The notes: generated by a model from the sequence alone, not told the origin. Counted from the first letter of the stretch, positions 1 to 7,913 are shown. The stretch: DNA of 64,000 nt from Elusimicrobiaceae bacterium (GCA_016281355.1 JAEEIL010000010.1:42114-106113); one strand, 5' to 3'. Program-made: numbers and translations.

Positions 1-1164
1 AATGAAAAGCCTATAATGGTTACAGTTCGCGAAATTTTACAAGATCCATCATTTATAAATTCCAAATACAAAACAACCGTTGTTTTGGGCCGTTATGCAG
101 ACGGAGCGCCCGCAACTTCCGTTATTGAAAAAATGCCGCATTTACTTGTGGCAGGTGCAACGAACTCAGGTAAAAGTATTTGTGTACACACAATGATTGC
201 CTCTATCTTATATCGTGCAAAACCGGATGAAATTAAACTTATGCTCGTTGACCCAAAACGCGTGGAACTTACTTTCTATGAGGGCATACCGCATTTATAT
301 GATCCTAAAGTACCATGCGAGGATGCAGATATTATCAAAGATGCAAACGGGGCAGTTAAATCATTGCAAGCGCTTGTTAAAGTTATGGAAAAGCGCATGA
401 AAATTTTTGAAATCGCAAAAGTTAAAAATATTGAAGGTTATAACAAATGGGCAGTTGAACATAATGAAGAAAAAATGTTCTTTATTGTCGTAATAATTGA
501 TGAAATGGCTGATTTAATGTTACAAACCAAAGCCGCTATAGAAGATTCTGTTCAACGCCTAACACAAATGGGCCGTGCACTCGGCATACACTTGATTTTA
601 TGTACCCAACGCCCTTCAACAAATGTTATTACTGGTGTCATTAAAGCCAATTTACCGTCAAGAATTGCATTGCAGGTAGCTTCAAAAATTGACTCCCGCG
701 TAGTGCTTGATTCTAACGGCGCGGATGCTTTACTAGGTAAAGGTGATATGTTGTATTTAGGTATTTCAGATCCTAAACCGAAACGCATACAAGGCTCTTA
801 TATATCAGAAGAAGAAATTTCAAAATTAACAGATTTTTGGCGTGCACAAGGCGGGCCTGATTATCCTATTCAAATTAAACCGGAAACTAACCCTAACCAA
901 GGAACAGAAGGTCTTGGCTCTTCCGCAGAGGAAATTATTTCCGCTTTAACTTTGATTTTGGAAAGACGTCGTGTATCTCAAGATTTGCTTAAAGCGCATT
1001 TCGGATCTTCAGCTCGTGCTACAAACATTTTAAGCGTACTTGAAATGAAGGGCTTCATTACAAAACCGGAAGGCTCAAACAGATGGGAAATACATTTTGA
1101 TTTAATTGAATCTGCGTTAAACGAACTTAAACAGAAACAACAACAGCCAGACGAGGAATTTTAA
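1..1164 (+). CDS. ftsK: DNA translocase FtsK/SpoIIIE, C-terminal part (5' end outside window)
   Basis: Hexameric ATPase that pumps DNA through the division septum and activates XerCD recombination at dif. The reading frame is open from base 1, so the N-terminal membrane domain and linker lie upstream. Counting from the internal Met at 16, the motor domain shows Walker A GATNSGKS at about residues 47-54, the family signature VDPKRVEL shortly after, Walker B IIDEMADLM near 160, and the TQRPSTNVITGVIKANLPSRIA and DSRVVLD blocks. The last ~70 residues form the winged-helix gamma domain (RRRVSQDLLKAHF, then a recognition helix) that reads KOPS/SRS sites. The stop overlaps the next start by one base (TAATG). 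The ftsK-lolA order is common in Gram-negative bacteria. Confidence 0.96.
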   Translation, partial: NEKPIMVTVREILQDPSFINSKYKTTVVLGRYADGAPATSVIEKMPHLLVAGATNSGKSICVHTMIASILYRAKPDEIKLMLVDPKRVELTFYEGIPHLYDPKVPCEDADIIKDANGAVKSLQALVKVMEKRMKIFEIAKVKNIEGYNKWAVEHNEEKMFFIVVIIDEMADLMLQTKAAIEDSVQRLTQMGRALGIHLILCTQRPSTNVITGVIKANLPSRIALQVASKIDSRVVLDSNGADALLGKGDMLYLGISDPKPKRIQGSYISEEEISKLTDFWRAQGGPDYPIQIKPETNPNQGTEGLGSSAEEIISALTLILERRRVSQDLLKAHFGSSARATNILSVLEMKGFITKPEGSNRWEIHFDLIESALNELKQKQQQPDEEF

Positions 1165-1790
1165 TGTTTAAAACAAAAAATATTTTTATAACTCTTTTAA
1201 TTTTGTGTTTAAGCACAGCGCTTTTTGCCGGCGGAACACAAAAAACAAAACCGTTAACGCAAAAAGAAGTTATACAAAAATTTATTGCTTGGGATAAGAA
1301 TTTAAAAACCTTGGATACTTTTTATACACAAGAGACATCTTTTGAAGGCATTTTAATCTCAAAGAGTGAAGGCCATTTACTTAAAATGGGCAGTATACTC
1401 CGCCTTGAAACTTTAGAAGAAGGGAATTTAACACAATATGCCCTAACGGATAAAAAAATCATAAACATATATGATGCAAAAAGCAATTTAATTACCCAAA
1501 TGGTTTGGGAAAACTGGCAAGAAACACAACAAAATAAATCTTTATTTGACTTCGGCAATTATGCAAAAATTTTAGAAGATCATAAAGTACTTTCTTTCGA
1601 AGAACAAGAAAACGGTTATAGTCTTATTTTAACCCCCAAAGAAGGAGCACCGTATAATTTAACTTTTTTACTGGATAAAAAAACTTTCTTTCCAAAGGAA
1701 ATAAATTTGCTCAGTGAAGGCGTAAACTCAAAAACAGTTTTAGAAAAAACCAAAATAAATACCAATTTAAAAGAGGAGATTTTTAAATGA
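1164..1790 (+). CDS. lolA: LolA-like periplasmic lipoprotein carrier
   Basis: Probable outer-membrane lipoprotein carrier of 208 residues. A Sec signal peptide is visible (residues 1-22, KTKNIF followed by a hydrophobic run ending near FAG). The mature part has the LolA layout: a helix with DKNLKTLDTFYTQET, then alternating strands (GILISKSEGHLLKMGSILRLE, KKIINIYDAKSNLI) and a C-terminal half with PKEGAPYNLTFLLDKKTFFPKEI, which resembles the LolA antiparallel sheet. It starts inside the ftsK stop codon and ends overlapping pgsA, so it is co-transcribed. The family assignment rests on fold-like pattern and gene order rather than strong identity; LolA-like carriers for other lipids are possible. 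Confidence 0.72.
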   Translation: MFKTKNIFITLLILCLSTALFAGGTQKTKPLTQKEVIQKFIAWDKNLKTLDTFYTQETSFEGILISKSEGHLLKMGSILRLETLEEGNLTQYALTDKKIINIYDAKSNLITQMVWENWQETQQNKSLFDFGNYAKILEDHKVLSFEEQENGYSLILTPKEGAPYNLTFLLDKKTFFPKEINLLSEGVNSKTVLEKTKINTNLKEEIFK

Positions 1791-2413
1791 AAAAAGCCAT
1801 GACGCTTCCGAACAAAATTACTTTAACAAGGGCTTTACTTGCAATAGTAATGTTTTTTATGATGGTAACAAAAAACCCTGTGGCTGTTATAATTGCCTCT
1901 TTTATATACGGTTTTGCAGCTTGTACAGATTGGATAGACGGCCGCATAGCCCGTGCAACTAAAACTTATACGCCTTTTGGTGCGATAGTTGACCCTTTTG
2001 TAGATAAAATTTTAGTTGGTGCCGCATTTTTTGCTTTTACTGATTTACATTTTTTACATGTTCCAGTTTGGGCTGTATTTTTAATTATCTTAAGGGAATT
2101 ATTAGTTTCTACTTTACGTGTCTTGGCAGCTTTAAATAATAAAGTTTTAGCGGCAGAACGCTGGGGCAAATTCAAGACGACTGTACAACTTATTGCAATA
2201 GGCTTAATTTTTGTTATTGCTGATATTTACTTTTGCATACCTTTTACGAAAGGTGCTTTAAAAGAAAGTCTGAGTATGATTAGTGAAATATTATCGGTAT
2301 TGCCTTATCCTACTACAGTTATTGCAGCAGCTGTTACGTGCTTAAGTGCAGTAACTTATTTAAGAAATAATTGGAAACTCTTAAAAGAATCTTGGAGTTT
2401 ACCGACAAAATAA
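1787..2413 (+). CDS. pgsA: CDP-diacylglycerol-glycerol-3-phosphate 3-phosphatidyltransferase
   Basis: Integral membrane enzyme making phosphatidylglycerophosphate from CDP-diacylglycerol and glycerol-3-phosphate. The CDP-alcohol phosphotransferase signature is complete at residues 48-73: D-W-I-D-G-R-I-A-R, eight residues, G-x3-D-x3-D. The TLPNKITLTRALLA start and several hydrophobic helices match the family, as does the length (208). It overlaps the LolA-like gene by 4 bases (ATGA) and is followed after 2 bases by pgpA, which removes the phosphate from its product, so two consecutive steps of phosphatidylglycerol synthesis are coupled. Confidence 0.95.
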   Translation: MKKAMTLPNKITLTRALLAIVMFFMMVTKNPVAVIIASFIYGFAACTDWIDGRIARATKTYTPFGAIVDPFVDKILVGAAFFAFTDLHFLHVPVWAVFLIILRELLVSTLRVLAALNNKVLAAERWGKFKTTVQLIAIGLIFVIADIYFCIPFTKGALKESLSMISEILSVLPYPTTVIAAAVTCLSAVTYLRNNWKLLKESWSLPTK

Positions 2414-2415
2414 TT

Positions 2416-2934
2416 ATGAGCCAAAATACCTTAAAATTCTTTGCAAGCGGCGCTTTTATAAGCTATTTACCTACTGCTGTTTTAAAAAACAAAAAAAATA
2501 CAGGGGCAGGCTTGCTCGGGTCAATAGAGGCATTTTTAATTTATTTATTTCTTATGCCCATGTCTTATTGGGCTTACCTCTTTTTACTTATAGGAATAAT
2601 TTTGTTTGCAATATATATTTCCCAAAAAGTAGAGTTTGAGGGTACAGAAGATAACCCAAAAATAGTCATTGATGAAATTGCAGGCTTTTTTGTTTCCGCC
2701 GCATTTTTGCCTTGTTCTATTAAGACAGCTATTTTAGCTTTGGTTTTGTTCCGTATTTTTGATACCACAAAACTTGCCTTTATTAAGAAAGCAGAAAATT
2801 TTGCCACCAAATTCCCCGAAGAAATACGTAAAAAATATTGTTTAAAGGGAGCGGAAATAGTTTTAGATGATATTTTAGCAGGTATATGCGCAAATTTAAT
2901 TTTATGGATTTTAGTTTTTTGTAAAATTTTATAG
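2416..2934 (+). CDS. pgpA: Phosphatidylglycerophosphatase A
   Basis: Dephosphorylates phosphatidylglycerophosphate to phosphatidylglycerol in the inner membrane. Recognised by the PgpA pattern: SGAFISYLPTA.. and GAGLLGS at the N terminus, the central VIDEIAGFFVS motif with acidic residues, FRIFDTTK, and the C-terminal DDILAGICANL. Four hydrophobic segments are visible. I chose ATG 2416 (MSQNTLKFF, 172 residues) over an in-frame ATG at 2371, because the latter would overlap pgsA by 43 bases and adds no conserved sequence. Confidence 0.9.
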   Translation: MSQNTLKFFASGAFISYLPTAVLKNKKNTGAGLLGSIEAFLIYLFLMPMSYWAYLFLLIGIILFAIYISQKVEFEGTEDNPKIVIDEIAGFFVSAAFLPCSIKTAILALVLFRIFDTTKLAFIKKAENFATKFPEEIRKKYCLKGAEIVLDDILAGICANLILWILVFCKIL

Positions 2935-2942
2935 GAGGTCTT

Positions 2943-3632
2943 ATGGACTTTTCACAAATAGGTAGTGTTCAAGAACTTTTTAAAGCTGGAGGTGTTGTTT
3001 TAATACTCTTACTTTGTTTATCAATCTACTCTATATCACTTATGATTGAGAGATTTTTAAAATATAGAAAGACGATAAACAAATCAAGAAAACTTATGGC
3101 TTTTATAAGGAAAACCATTGCAACCGATGGCCTCGGACCTAAGATTTTCGATGCATGCCGCGTAAAAGGTTATTCCACAACACCTGCATCACGTTTAACT
3201 TTAAATTTGCTCAAATCAGAAAAAACAAATTTGGCTGAACTTAACGATGTAGCCAACACAATTATTGATTGGGAAGCGGCACAACTTTCACGCAAACTTT
3301 CCGCTTTGGCAACACTTGCCAGCACAACACCGTTTATTGGTTTATTTGGTACAGTTTTGGGTGTTATGCGGGCATTTTCAGATTTATCTCTAGCAAGCGG
3401 GGCAGGTGCCTCAGTAGTAGCAAAAGGTATTTCGGAAGCACTTATTAATACCGCTGCCGGTTTATTTGTGGCAGTACCCGCTTTGATTGCTTATAACTAC
3501 TTTTTGAGCAAAGTAAACTTTTTTACTAAAGATATGGAATATTTGGCACAAGAACTGATATCAATAAAGACAAGTGAGCCTATCCAGACTGCAAAAAGCA
3601 CAAAAAAACGTGCTTACGAGGTCGTTAAATGA
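2943..3632 (+). CDS. tolQ: MotA/TolQ/ExbB-type proton channel subunit
   Basis: Inner-membrane proton-channel component that energises TolA/TonB-type proteins. A strong ribosome site (AGGAGG) precedes ATG 2943. An N-terminal TM helix (GGVVLILLLCLSIYSISLMI, ~16-35) is followed by a cytoplasmic region and then the paired TM2/TM3 block: TPFIGLFGTVLGVMRAF (typical GLxGTVxG motif), a GAGASVVAKGISEALINTAAGLFVAVPALIAYNYF stretch with the conserved Thr/Ala residues. It is followed directly by an ExbD/TolR partner (4-base overlap) and a TonB/TolA-like gene. ExbB and TolQ cannot be separated from this sequence alone; TolB and Pal are not next to it. Confidence 0.88.
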   Translation: MDFSQIGSVQELFKAGGVVLILLLCLSIYSISLMIERFLKYRKTINKSRKLMAFIRKTIATDGLGPKIFDACRVKGYSTTPASRLTLNLLKSEKTNLAELNDVANTIIDWEAAQLSRKLSALATLASTTPFIGLFGTVLGVMRAFSDLSLASGAGASVVAKGISEALINTAAGLFVAVPALIAYNYFLSKVNFFTKDMEYLAQELISIKTSEPIQTAKSTKKRAYEVVK

Positions 3633-4036
3633 GGAAACACCGCCTTCAAACCAGGGGGCTGATGGGTGACATCAACATGGTCCCTTTTATTGACATAACC
3701 TTGATTTTGCTAATCATTTTTATGGTTATGACACCTTTTATTGTGCAATCTCAACTTAATGTTGATTTACCATCAGCCAAGGCTGTAAATACCGTCACTG
3801 AAGACAATTTAATTAAAGTGGAAATTTTAAAAGACGGGCAAATTTTGGTTCAAAGCCGACAAACAAATTTAAATAAACTTGAGGAAGAACTTATTTTGCA
3901 TTTAGGTAAAGCTCAAGAAAAGACAATTTTAGTACAGGCCGATAAAACTGTTTCAATAGATAAAGTTGTACAAGTTTTTGATGTAGCAAAAAAACTCGGC
4001 GCAGCAAGGCTTGGCATAGGTGTTATAAATAAATAG
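3629..4036 (+). CDS. tolR: ExbD/TolR-type biopolymer transport protein
   Basis: Partner of the proton channel: a short cytoplasmic tail, one TM helix and a periplasmic domain. The TM carries the essential Asp: MVPFIDITLILLIIFMVMTPF (Asp at about residue 22). The periplasmic part (VDLPSAKAV..., ILVQADKTVSIDKVVQVFDVAKKLGAARLGIGV) matches the ExbD/TolR fold, and the length of 135 is normal. It overlaps the upstream gene and is 7 bases from the TonB/TolA-like gene. Confidence 0.9.
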   Translation: MRKHRLQTRGLMGDINMVPFIDITLILLIIFMVMTPFIVQSQLNVDLPSAKAVNTVTEDNLIKVEILKDGQILVQSRQTNLNKLEEELILHLGKAQEKTILVQADKTVSIDKVVQVFDVAKKLGAARLGIGVINK

Positions 4037-4043
4037 AGGTTAA

Positions 4044-4787
4044 ATGAACTTAGCGCTTTTTTATTCTTTTGCAATACATTTCGTACTTTTTTGCTTATTT
4101 GTATTATGCATTGCTTCAAGCCCGATAAAGCAAAAAGATAGGGCGATGTATACCATAGATTTCATAGGCCAAAGTGCTGAAGTATTGCGTTACGGTGAAC
4201 CCCAGCAACAAACGGGCGGAACATCTGTAAAAGAAGAAACAAAAGAAGAAGCAAAAGAAATTAAGGAAGAAGTAAAAAGCGAAATTAAAGCGGAAACCAA
4301 AACAAAAACTGCCGATAAAGAGTATAATTCTAAAACCCAAATATCAACAAAACCTCAAAAGAAAGAAAAGAAGAAAATTAACCTCTCAAAACCCAGCGTA
4401 TTAGACCAAGTTGAAACCGATAACTTGGATGTATCATCTTTGCATTCTTTAAGTACTGCAGGCCAAGGCGGTGCGGAAAAAACCGTACAGGCAAGTTTTA
4501 CTAATTTTCCATATCCCTGGTATATAACACAAGTTCGTAATGCTCTATGGAATGCATGGCAAAAAACAAAACCCAAAAATAATCAGGGGTTGAGTGCTTT
4601 AGTATCTTTTAATATTGACAGGAATGGAGCGGTTTTTGAGGTTCAAATCGAAAGGAGCTCAAAAGATGATGCTTATGATTATGCCGCAATGAGTGCTGTA
4701 AAAAATTCGGACCCTTACCCCCCTTTGCCTGAAGATTTTGGAAAGGAAATTCTAACCGTAACGGTAGAATTTAAACAGGAGGTTTAA
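4044..4787 (+). CDS. TonB/TolA-like periplasm-spanning protein
   Basis: 247 residues: an N-terminal TM anchor (residues 3-27), a long charged Lys/Glu-rich periplasmic rod (about 70-125, runs of KEETKEEAKEIKEEVK type), and a C-terminal TonB/TolA-like domain from ~155: YPWYITQVRNALWNAWQ, LVSFNIDRNGAVFEVQIERSS, AAMSAVKNSDPYPPLPEDF. The YPxYITQVRNALWNAW helix and the PYPPLPEDF loop are typical of this domain. It should transmit motor force from the TolQR/ExbBD-like pair to the outer membrane. The motor and rod genes form one unit. Whether it works in the Tol (division) or Ton (uptake) sense is open, so no symbol is given. Confidence 0.82.
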   Translation: MNLALFYSFAIHFVLFCLFVLCIASSPIKQKDRAMYTIDFIGQSAEVLRYGEPQQQTGGTSVKEETKEEAKEIKEEVKSEIKAETKTKTADKEYNSKTQISTKPQKKEKKKINLSKPSVLDQVETDNLDVSSLHSLSTAGQGGAEKTVQASFTNFPYPWYITQVRNALWNAWQKTKPKNNQGLSALVSFNIDRNGAVFEVQIERSSKDDAYDYAAMSAVKNSDPYPPLPEDFGKEILTVTVEFKQEV

Positions 4788-4789
4788 TT

Positions 4790-5233
4790 ATGCTTATATT
4801 ATGGCGTACTTTATTGATTAGTTTATGTTGTTTTGCAGTTCTAATTTGTTACCCCTATTATGCTGATGGTGCTATCACCATTATGCTTACTTGGGCTGTA
4901 GTGGCATTTTTTGTTATGCTTGGGCTAACCATAATAACAAAAGCCATTGTTCTTGGTAGAAGTCATATCTTTAATACACTTTTTGATATCACCTTGATAG
5001 CTACCTTTTTATATATTTTGCTAAACATTTTTCCGCAACTTGATGGTTCAACACCTTATATGCGTCTTAAAAAGAAAGTCTACCCTACTTCACAGGAAAT
5101 TGAAGTCGGGCTTGAAAATTTAGGGCTCAATAAAAAGAAAAAAACTTTTGAAGAATTGCAAAATAATATCAATGAAATTACTGACGATTTAAAACAAGTT
5201 AAAACCTTGATTACTCAGGAACATAAAGATTAA
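4790..5233 (+). CDS. Small membrane protein with C-terminal coiled coil, function unknown
   Basis: Not recognised. 147 residues with three or four hydrophobic helices in the first ~90 residues (LISLCCFAVLICYPYY, AITIMLTWAVVAFFVMLGLTII, LFDITLIATFLYILLNIF), then a charged soluble tail ending in a predicted coiled coil (FEELQNNINEITDDLKQVKTLI). It begins 2 bases after the TonB/TolA-like gene and its stop overlaps the next start, so it belongs to the envelope operon. A role in the Tol/Ton assembly is possible but only by position. Confidence 0.75.
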   Translation: MLILWRTLLISLCCFAVLICYPYYADGAITIMLTWAVVAFFVMLGLTIITKAIVLGRSHIFNTLFDITLIATFLYILLNIFPQLDGSTPYMRLKKKVYPTSQEIEVGLENLGLNKKKKTFEELQNNINEITDDLKQVKTLITQEHKD

Positions 5234-6180
5234 TGAAAGCAATTATTACCGGCGGTAGCGGTTTTGTTGGTAAACGTTTGGCTAAAGCCCTTACTGATAA
5301 AGGGTGGGAAGTTGTAATATTCTCACGTAGCAACAAAAATTCCGGCACAATAAAAACTGTTAAAGTAAATTATTTCGATATTGATGACCTAACAAAAAAT
5401 TTAGAAGGTGCCGACGTAATTTTCCATTTAGCTGCTGTTTTATTTGCAAACAATAAACAAGAATTTGAGAAAGGAAACGCATCATTAACCGCTAATTTAG
5501 TTGAAGCTGCAAAGCGCGCTAAAACCGTAAAACATTTTGTTTATCAATCTTCTTTGGCAGCGGCAGGACCGTCAAAAAATATTAATGATTTAATTGATGA
5601 AACCTGCACGTGCGCTCCTGTTTCGGACTATGGCAAAACCAAACTTATGGGAGAGGTTGAAGTCAAGAAACTCCCCCCTCAAATAAGTTATACTATTTTG
5701 CGTGCACCAACAGTTTACGGCGGAGCAGAAGCAGGTGTATCCAAGATTTCCGCTTGGGTTAATCGCGGTTTAATGGTAAATCCGTCGAAAAAAGATATGT
5801 ATTTTAGTTTTGTTTACGTCGGCGATTTGGTGGATGCTTTAATTTTAGCGGCGACAAATGAAAAGACTAAAAACGAAACATTTTTTATATCCGAACAAAC
5901 CATTTACACATGGGAAGATTTTATTAACAAACTTGCACTTGCTATGGGCGTAAAAAAACCGGTAATTTTAAATTTACCGTCTTTTTTGCTTAAATTTGCA
6001 GGCTTTTGCTATGGTACGATTGCAAAAATTACGCATACCGTTCCTGCCTTAAATTACGATAAAGTAGCCGAGGCCATTGCCCCTGGCCATTGGGCTTGTT
6101 CTTCAAAAAAATGGGTAAATTTAACTAACCAAAAATTCTTATCTTTAGACGACGGTTTAAAAGAAACTTATAAGAGATAA
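5233..6180 (+). CDS. NAD(P)-dependent epimerase/dehydratase, extended SDR family
   Basis: Rossmann-fold enzyme of 315 residues. The N-terminal nucleotide site is GGSGFVGKRLA (residues 7-17), followed by D-to-ADVIFHLAA at ~60 as in extended SDRs. The catalytic S...YxxxK triad is visible as SSLAAAG and DYGKTKLMGE. The PTVYGGAEAG motif and the FVYVGDLVDALILA segment are typical of sugar-nucleotide epimerases and 3-beta-HSD-like members. The substrate cannot be told. The last gene of the ftsK-started run, it is convergent with the repressor at 6207-6866. Confidence 0.88.
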   Translation: MKAIITGGSGFVGKRLAKALTDKGWEVVIFSRSNKNSGTIKTVKVNYFDIDDLTKNLEGADVIFHLAAVLFANNKQEFEKGNASLTANLVEAAKRAKTVKHFVYQSSLAAAGPSKNINDLIDETCTCAPVSDYGKTKLMGEVEVKKLPPQISYTILRAPTVYGGAEAGVSKISAWVNRGLMVNPSKKDMYFSFVYVGDLVDALILAATNEKTKNETFFISEQTIYTWEDFINKLALAMGVKKPVILNLPSFLLKFAGFCYGTIAKITHTVPALNYDKVAEAIAPGHWACSSKKWVNLTNQKFLSLDDGLKETYKR

Positions 6181-6194
6181 AATAATTTATCTTT
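6175..6194. terminator. Possible weak bidirectional terminator
   Basis: An A/T-rich inverted repeat (AGATAAA, 4-base loop, TTTATCT) overlaps the end of the epimerase gene and lies between convergent genes. The stem has only one G/C pair per arm, so termination strength is doubtful. Confidence 0.3.
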
Positions 6195-6206
6195 GATTTA
6201 CAAGAT

Positions 6207-6866
6207 CTAATTTGGCCTACGGTAAAATGCCATCAGTTTTGCTACGATTATAATTTCATTTTGAGATACTTTTGTCTTTTTAGAAGGAGTAGATAAAATA
6301 ATGTCTTCCCCTTCCAATGTCAATTTTTTAATCGTATAGCGGTTTCTGTACCTAATTAAAGCAATTTTACCGCTTTGTACAGATTCAGCAGAAACGAACA
6401 ATGCAAATTCCCCCTTATCGGCCCAGGGGCAAGCGGTTTTGGAATTTATTTTTAATGCAAAAACTTCTTTATTTTTTGCATCAAACATTACAGGTAAGAA
6501 TTCTTCCGGCTCGAAGGTATAAGGTAAATCAAAAAATTCACTCTGGATTTCGAGTGCAACACCTATGTGTTTTGAAGAGGGCAATGCAGATATAAGTTCA
6601 TAAAAACTTTTTGCGGTGGAGGTGCCTTCCCTTATCTCAAAGGAATTCTCCCCCAAATTATTTTCTTGCAAATCTTCTTCAAAATAAGACAAGGGCTTAT
6701 TAAAAGTTACGGAGAGTTTTTGTAAATTTTTTCTATCAGGTTTAAAACGGTTTTTTACCCAGTGCGAAATAACACTTGAATCCTTTAATCCAAGTTTTTT
6801 TGCGAGCTCAACTTTCGTCATAGACGTAAGTTTAAGAAGTTTTTCTATTTTTTGCCCTAAATCCAT
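6207..6866 (-). CDS. CI/LexA-like transcriptional repressor (XRE helix-turn-helix plus S24-like domain)
   Basis: 220 residues if translation starts at ATG 6866, which has GAGAGGG upstream; a longer frame to 6917 lacks such a site. Residues 1-55 form an XRE helix-turn-helix (MTKVELAKKLGLKDSSVISHWVKNRFKPD). The C-terminal ~90 residues resemble the S24 domain of LexA/CI: FALKINSKTACPWADKGEFALFVSAESVQSGKIALIRY, then YTIKKLTLEGEDIILSTPS. The Ser of NSKTACP and the first Lys of TIKKL sit where the catalytic Ser/Lys dyad of S24 peptidases is found, though the usual GDSM is changed. It probably binds the palindromes in the region to its right and controls both itself and the small genes at 7150-7823. 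Phage-type regulator; no other phage gene is recognisable nearby. Confidence 0.85.
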   Translation of the reverse strand: MDLGQKIEKLLKLTSMTKVELAKKLGLKDSSVISHWVKNRFKPDRKNLQKLSVTFNKPLSYFEEDLQENNLGENSFEIREGTSTAKSFYELISALPSSKHIGVALEIQSEFFDLPYTFEPEEFLPVMFDAKNKEVFALKINSKTACPWADKGEFALFVSAESVQSGKIALIRYRNRYTIKKLTLEGEDIILSTPSKKTKVSQNEIIIVAKLMAFYRRPN

Positions 6867-6938
6867 AATATAACCCTCTCTTATTAAATTTATAGCAAAA
6901 AAAAGGGCTGATGTCAAACTAAAAATTCCGTCTAAAAT

Positions 6939-6967
6939 TTGACAACTTAAAAAATATTTGATACAGT
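6939..6967 (+). promoter_or_regulatory. Candidate promoter for the small genes at 7150-7823
   Basis: TTGACA at 6939-6944, a 17-base spacer, then TACAGT (4 of 6 matches to TATAAT) at 6962-6967. The -10 lies inside the operator palindrome at 6959-6974, so repressor binding would block RNA polymerase. Confidence 0.5.
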
Positions 6968-6985
6968 TGTATCAGATTTGATACG
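6959..6985. promoter_or_regulatory. Probable repressor operator
   Basis: Inverted repeat TGATACA-GT-TGTATCA (6959-6974), followed 4 bases later by a third half-site TGATAC (6979-6984). The arrangement of a dyad plus an extra half-site, beside a divergent CI-like repressor gene and over a promoter, is what a cooperative operator looks like. Confidence 0.6.
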
Positions 6986-7003
6986 ATTTTTTTAAAAAAA
7001 TCG
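6984..7003. repeat. Perfect 20-base A/T palindrome
   Basis: CGA, seven T, seven A, TCG: a perfect palindrome with no loop, touching the last repressor half-site. It could be a bent-DNA or protein-binding site, or act as a T-tract terminator for transcripts leaving in either direction. Confidence 0.6.
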
Positions 7004-7012
7004 CCAAATCAA

Positions 7013-7124
7013 AAACTAGCGCCTGCGCTAAAAGCAATTAAAACTTGTTTTTAATTGTGAGACGGCTCTCCCACCCCTCCTTTTTAGGAGCGCCGCTTAA
7101 GCGGCAAAGCGCAGGCGCGAGTTT
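7013..7124. repeat. 112-base structured element closed by 17-base inverted repeats
   Basis: The ends AAACTaGCGCCTGCGCT (7013-7029) and its complement (7108-7124) pair over 17 bases with one mismatch. Inside are three further hairpins: CAATTAAAA (7035-7043) with 7049-7057, CTCCT with AGGAG (7077-7090), and the perfect palindrome GCCGCTTAAGCGGC (7092-7105). The G/C content is far above that of the flanks. It lies in the leader of the gene at 7150. It may be a structured RNA, a small MITE-like element with terminal inverted repeats (no clear target duplication seen), or a regulatory leader. Confidence 0.7.
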
Positions 7125-7149
7125 AAAGCAACGTGTTAAAGGAGTTTTT

Positions 7150-7461
7150 ATGAAGGAAGTAAAACAAGAACCTAAAATCTTTATTGAAAATAAACAATAT
7201 AACCAAACTTGGGCTGAACTTTACAAAACCTTACAGGATCTTTTGGATAGACGTCAAGCCCTGCTTGAACAAGTTCAGGAATTTAAACAAATTGATGATG
7301 CCTTAAAAAATTATTTTTCAGGTGTTAGTGTTTGCCATATCGGCCCATATAAAGTACATGGGCAAGAAGTTGAGGAAGAAAGTTTTACTCTACCCAATAA
7401 ACTAAAAAATAAATATTTACACCGGGATAAAAAATGGAAAGTGGAAATTTCAAAAATATAA
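7150..7461 (+). CDS. Small hypothetical protein with coiled-coil N-terminal half
   Basis: Not recognised. ATG 7150 is preceded by GGAG at 7141-7144; the frame is open further left but that part overlaps the inverted-repeat element and encodes unlikely sequence. 103 residues: a helical, probably coiled-coil stretch (WAELYKTLQDLLDRRQALLEQVQEFKQIDDALKNYF) and a C-terminal part with SVCHIGPYKVHGQEV. It overlaps the next frame by 28 bases, so the two are probably a pair under the CI-like repressor. A cassette of small genes with a structured leader could be a toxin-antitoxin or phage-derived unit, but nothing in the protein proves that. Confidence 0.6.
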   Translation: MKEVKQEPKIFIENKQYNQTWAELYKTLQDLLDRRQALLEQVQEFKQIDDALKNYFSGVSVCHIGPYKVHGQEVEEESFTLPNKLKNKYLHRDKKWKVEISKI

Positions 7462-7823
7462 CTATGCAATATTTAGCGTTAAGATGGTTTACTTTAAGCC
7501 ATTTTGAAAAAGATAAATTTAAACTTTTTCATTCTTTAGAAAGGGCTTTAAAAAATGCCAACACAAAAAATGCAAATTTATGTTGGTATATCCAAACAGA
7601 AAATTATCTAAAAAAAGAATTTAAAAAAATAAAAATGAATAATGCTCATTTACAAAAATTACAAAACTTTAACATTAATTTACAAAAATTTTTAAACCAA
7701 CATAAAATAAATAACAGGTTATTTTTAGAAAACATAGATTTTATGCAACAGTGTGACTGTATTATCTACCACCACGCCCATGCCAATAAAAACACTTCCG
7801 ATATATTTACTTCCTTACCCTAA
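7434..7823 (+). CDS. Small hypothetical protein
   Basis: Not recognised. 129 residues from ATG 7434 (weak GGGA 8 bases upstream), or 119 from ATG 7464, which directly follows the upstream stop. The sequence is basic and rich in Asn, Lys, Leu and Phe (WFTLSHFEKDKFKLFHSLERALKNANTKNANLCWYI), mostly helical, with a His/Cys-containing end (MQQCDCIIYHHAHANKNT). The A/T-rich, Lys/Asn-rich coding differs from nearby housekeeping genes. Followed by a strong terminator at 7872. Confidence 0.5.
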   Translation: MESGNFKNITMQYLALRWFTLSHFEKDKFKLFHSLERALKNANTKNANLCWYIQTENYLKKEFKKIKMNNAHLQKLQNFNINLQKFLNQHKINNRLFLENIDFMQQCDCIIYHHAHANKNTSDIFTSLP

Positions 7824-7871
7824 ACACCCACAAGGCAGTCCTCCTTAACTGCCTAACCCCAAAGCCACACG

Positions 7872-7904
7872 AGCGCCAAGTAACTTTTCCTACTTGGCGC
7901 TTTT
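7872..7904 (+). terminator. Rho-independent terminator
   Basis: GCGCCAAGTA (7873-7882), 8-base loop, TACTTGGCGC (7891-7900), then TTTT. Ends the repressor-controlled two-gene unit and separates it from the TPR gene. Confidence 0.85.
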
Positions 7905-7913
7905 ACTCTTAAA

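Noticed and set aside
7045..7149. Longer start of the small gene at 7150
   Set aside because: The added 35 codons lie over the inverted-repeat element and lack a ribosome site, while GGAG precedes 7150.
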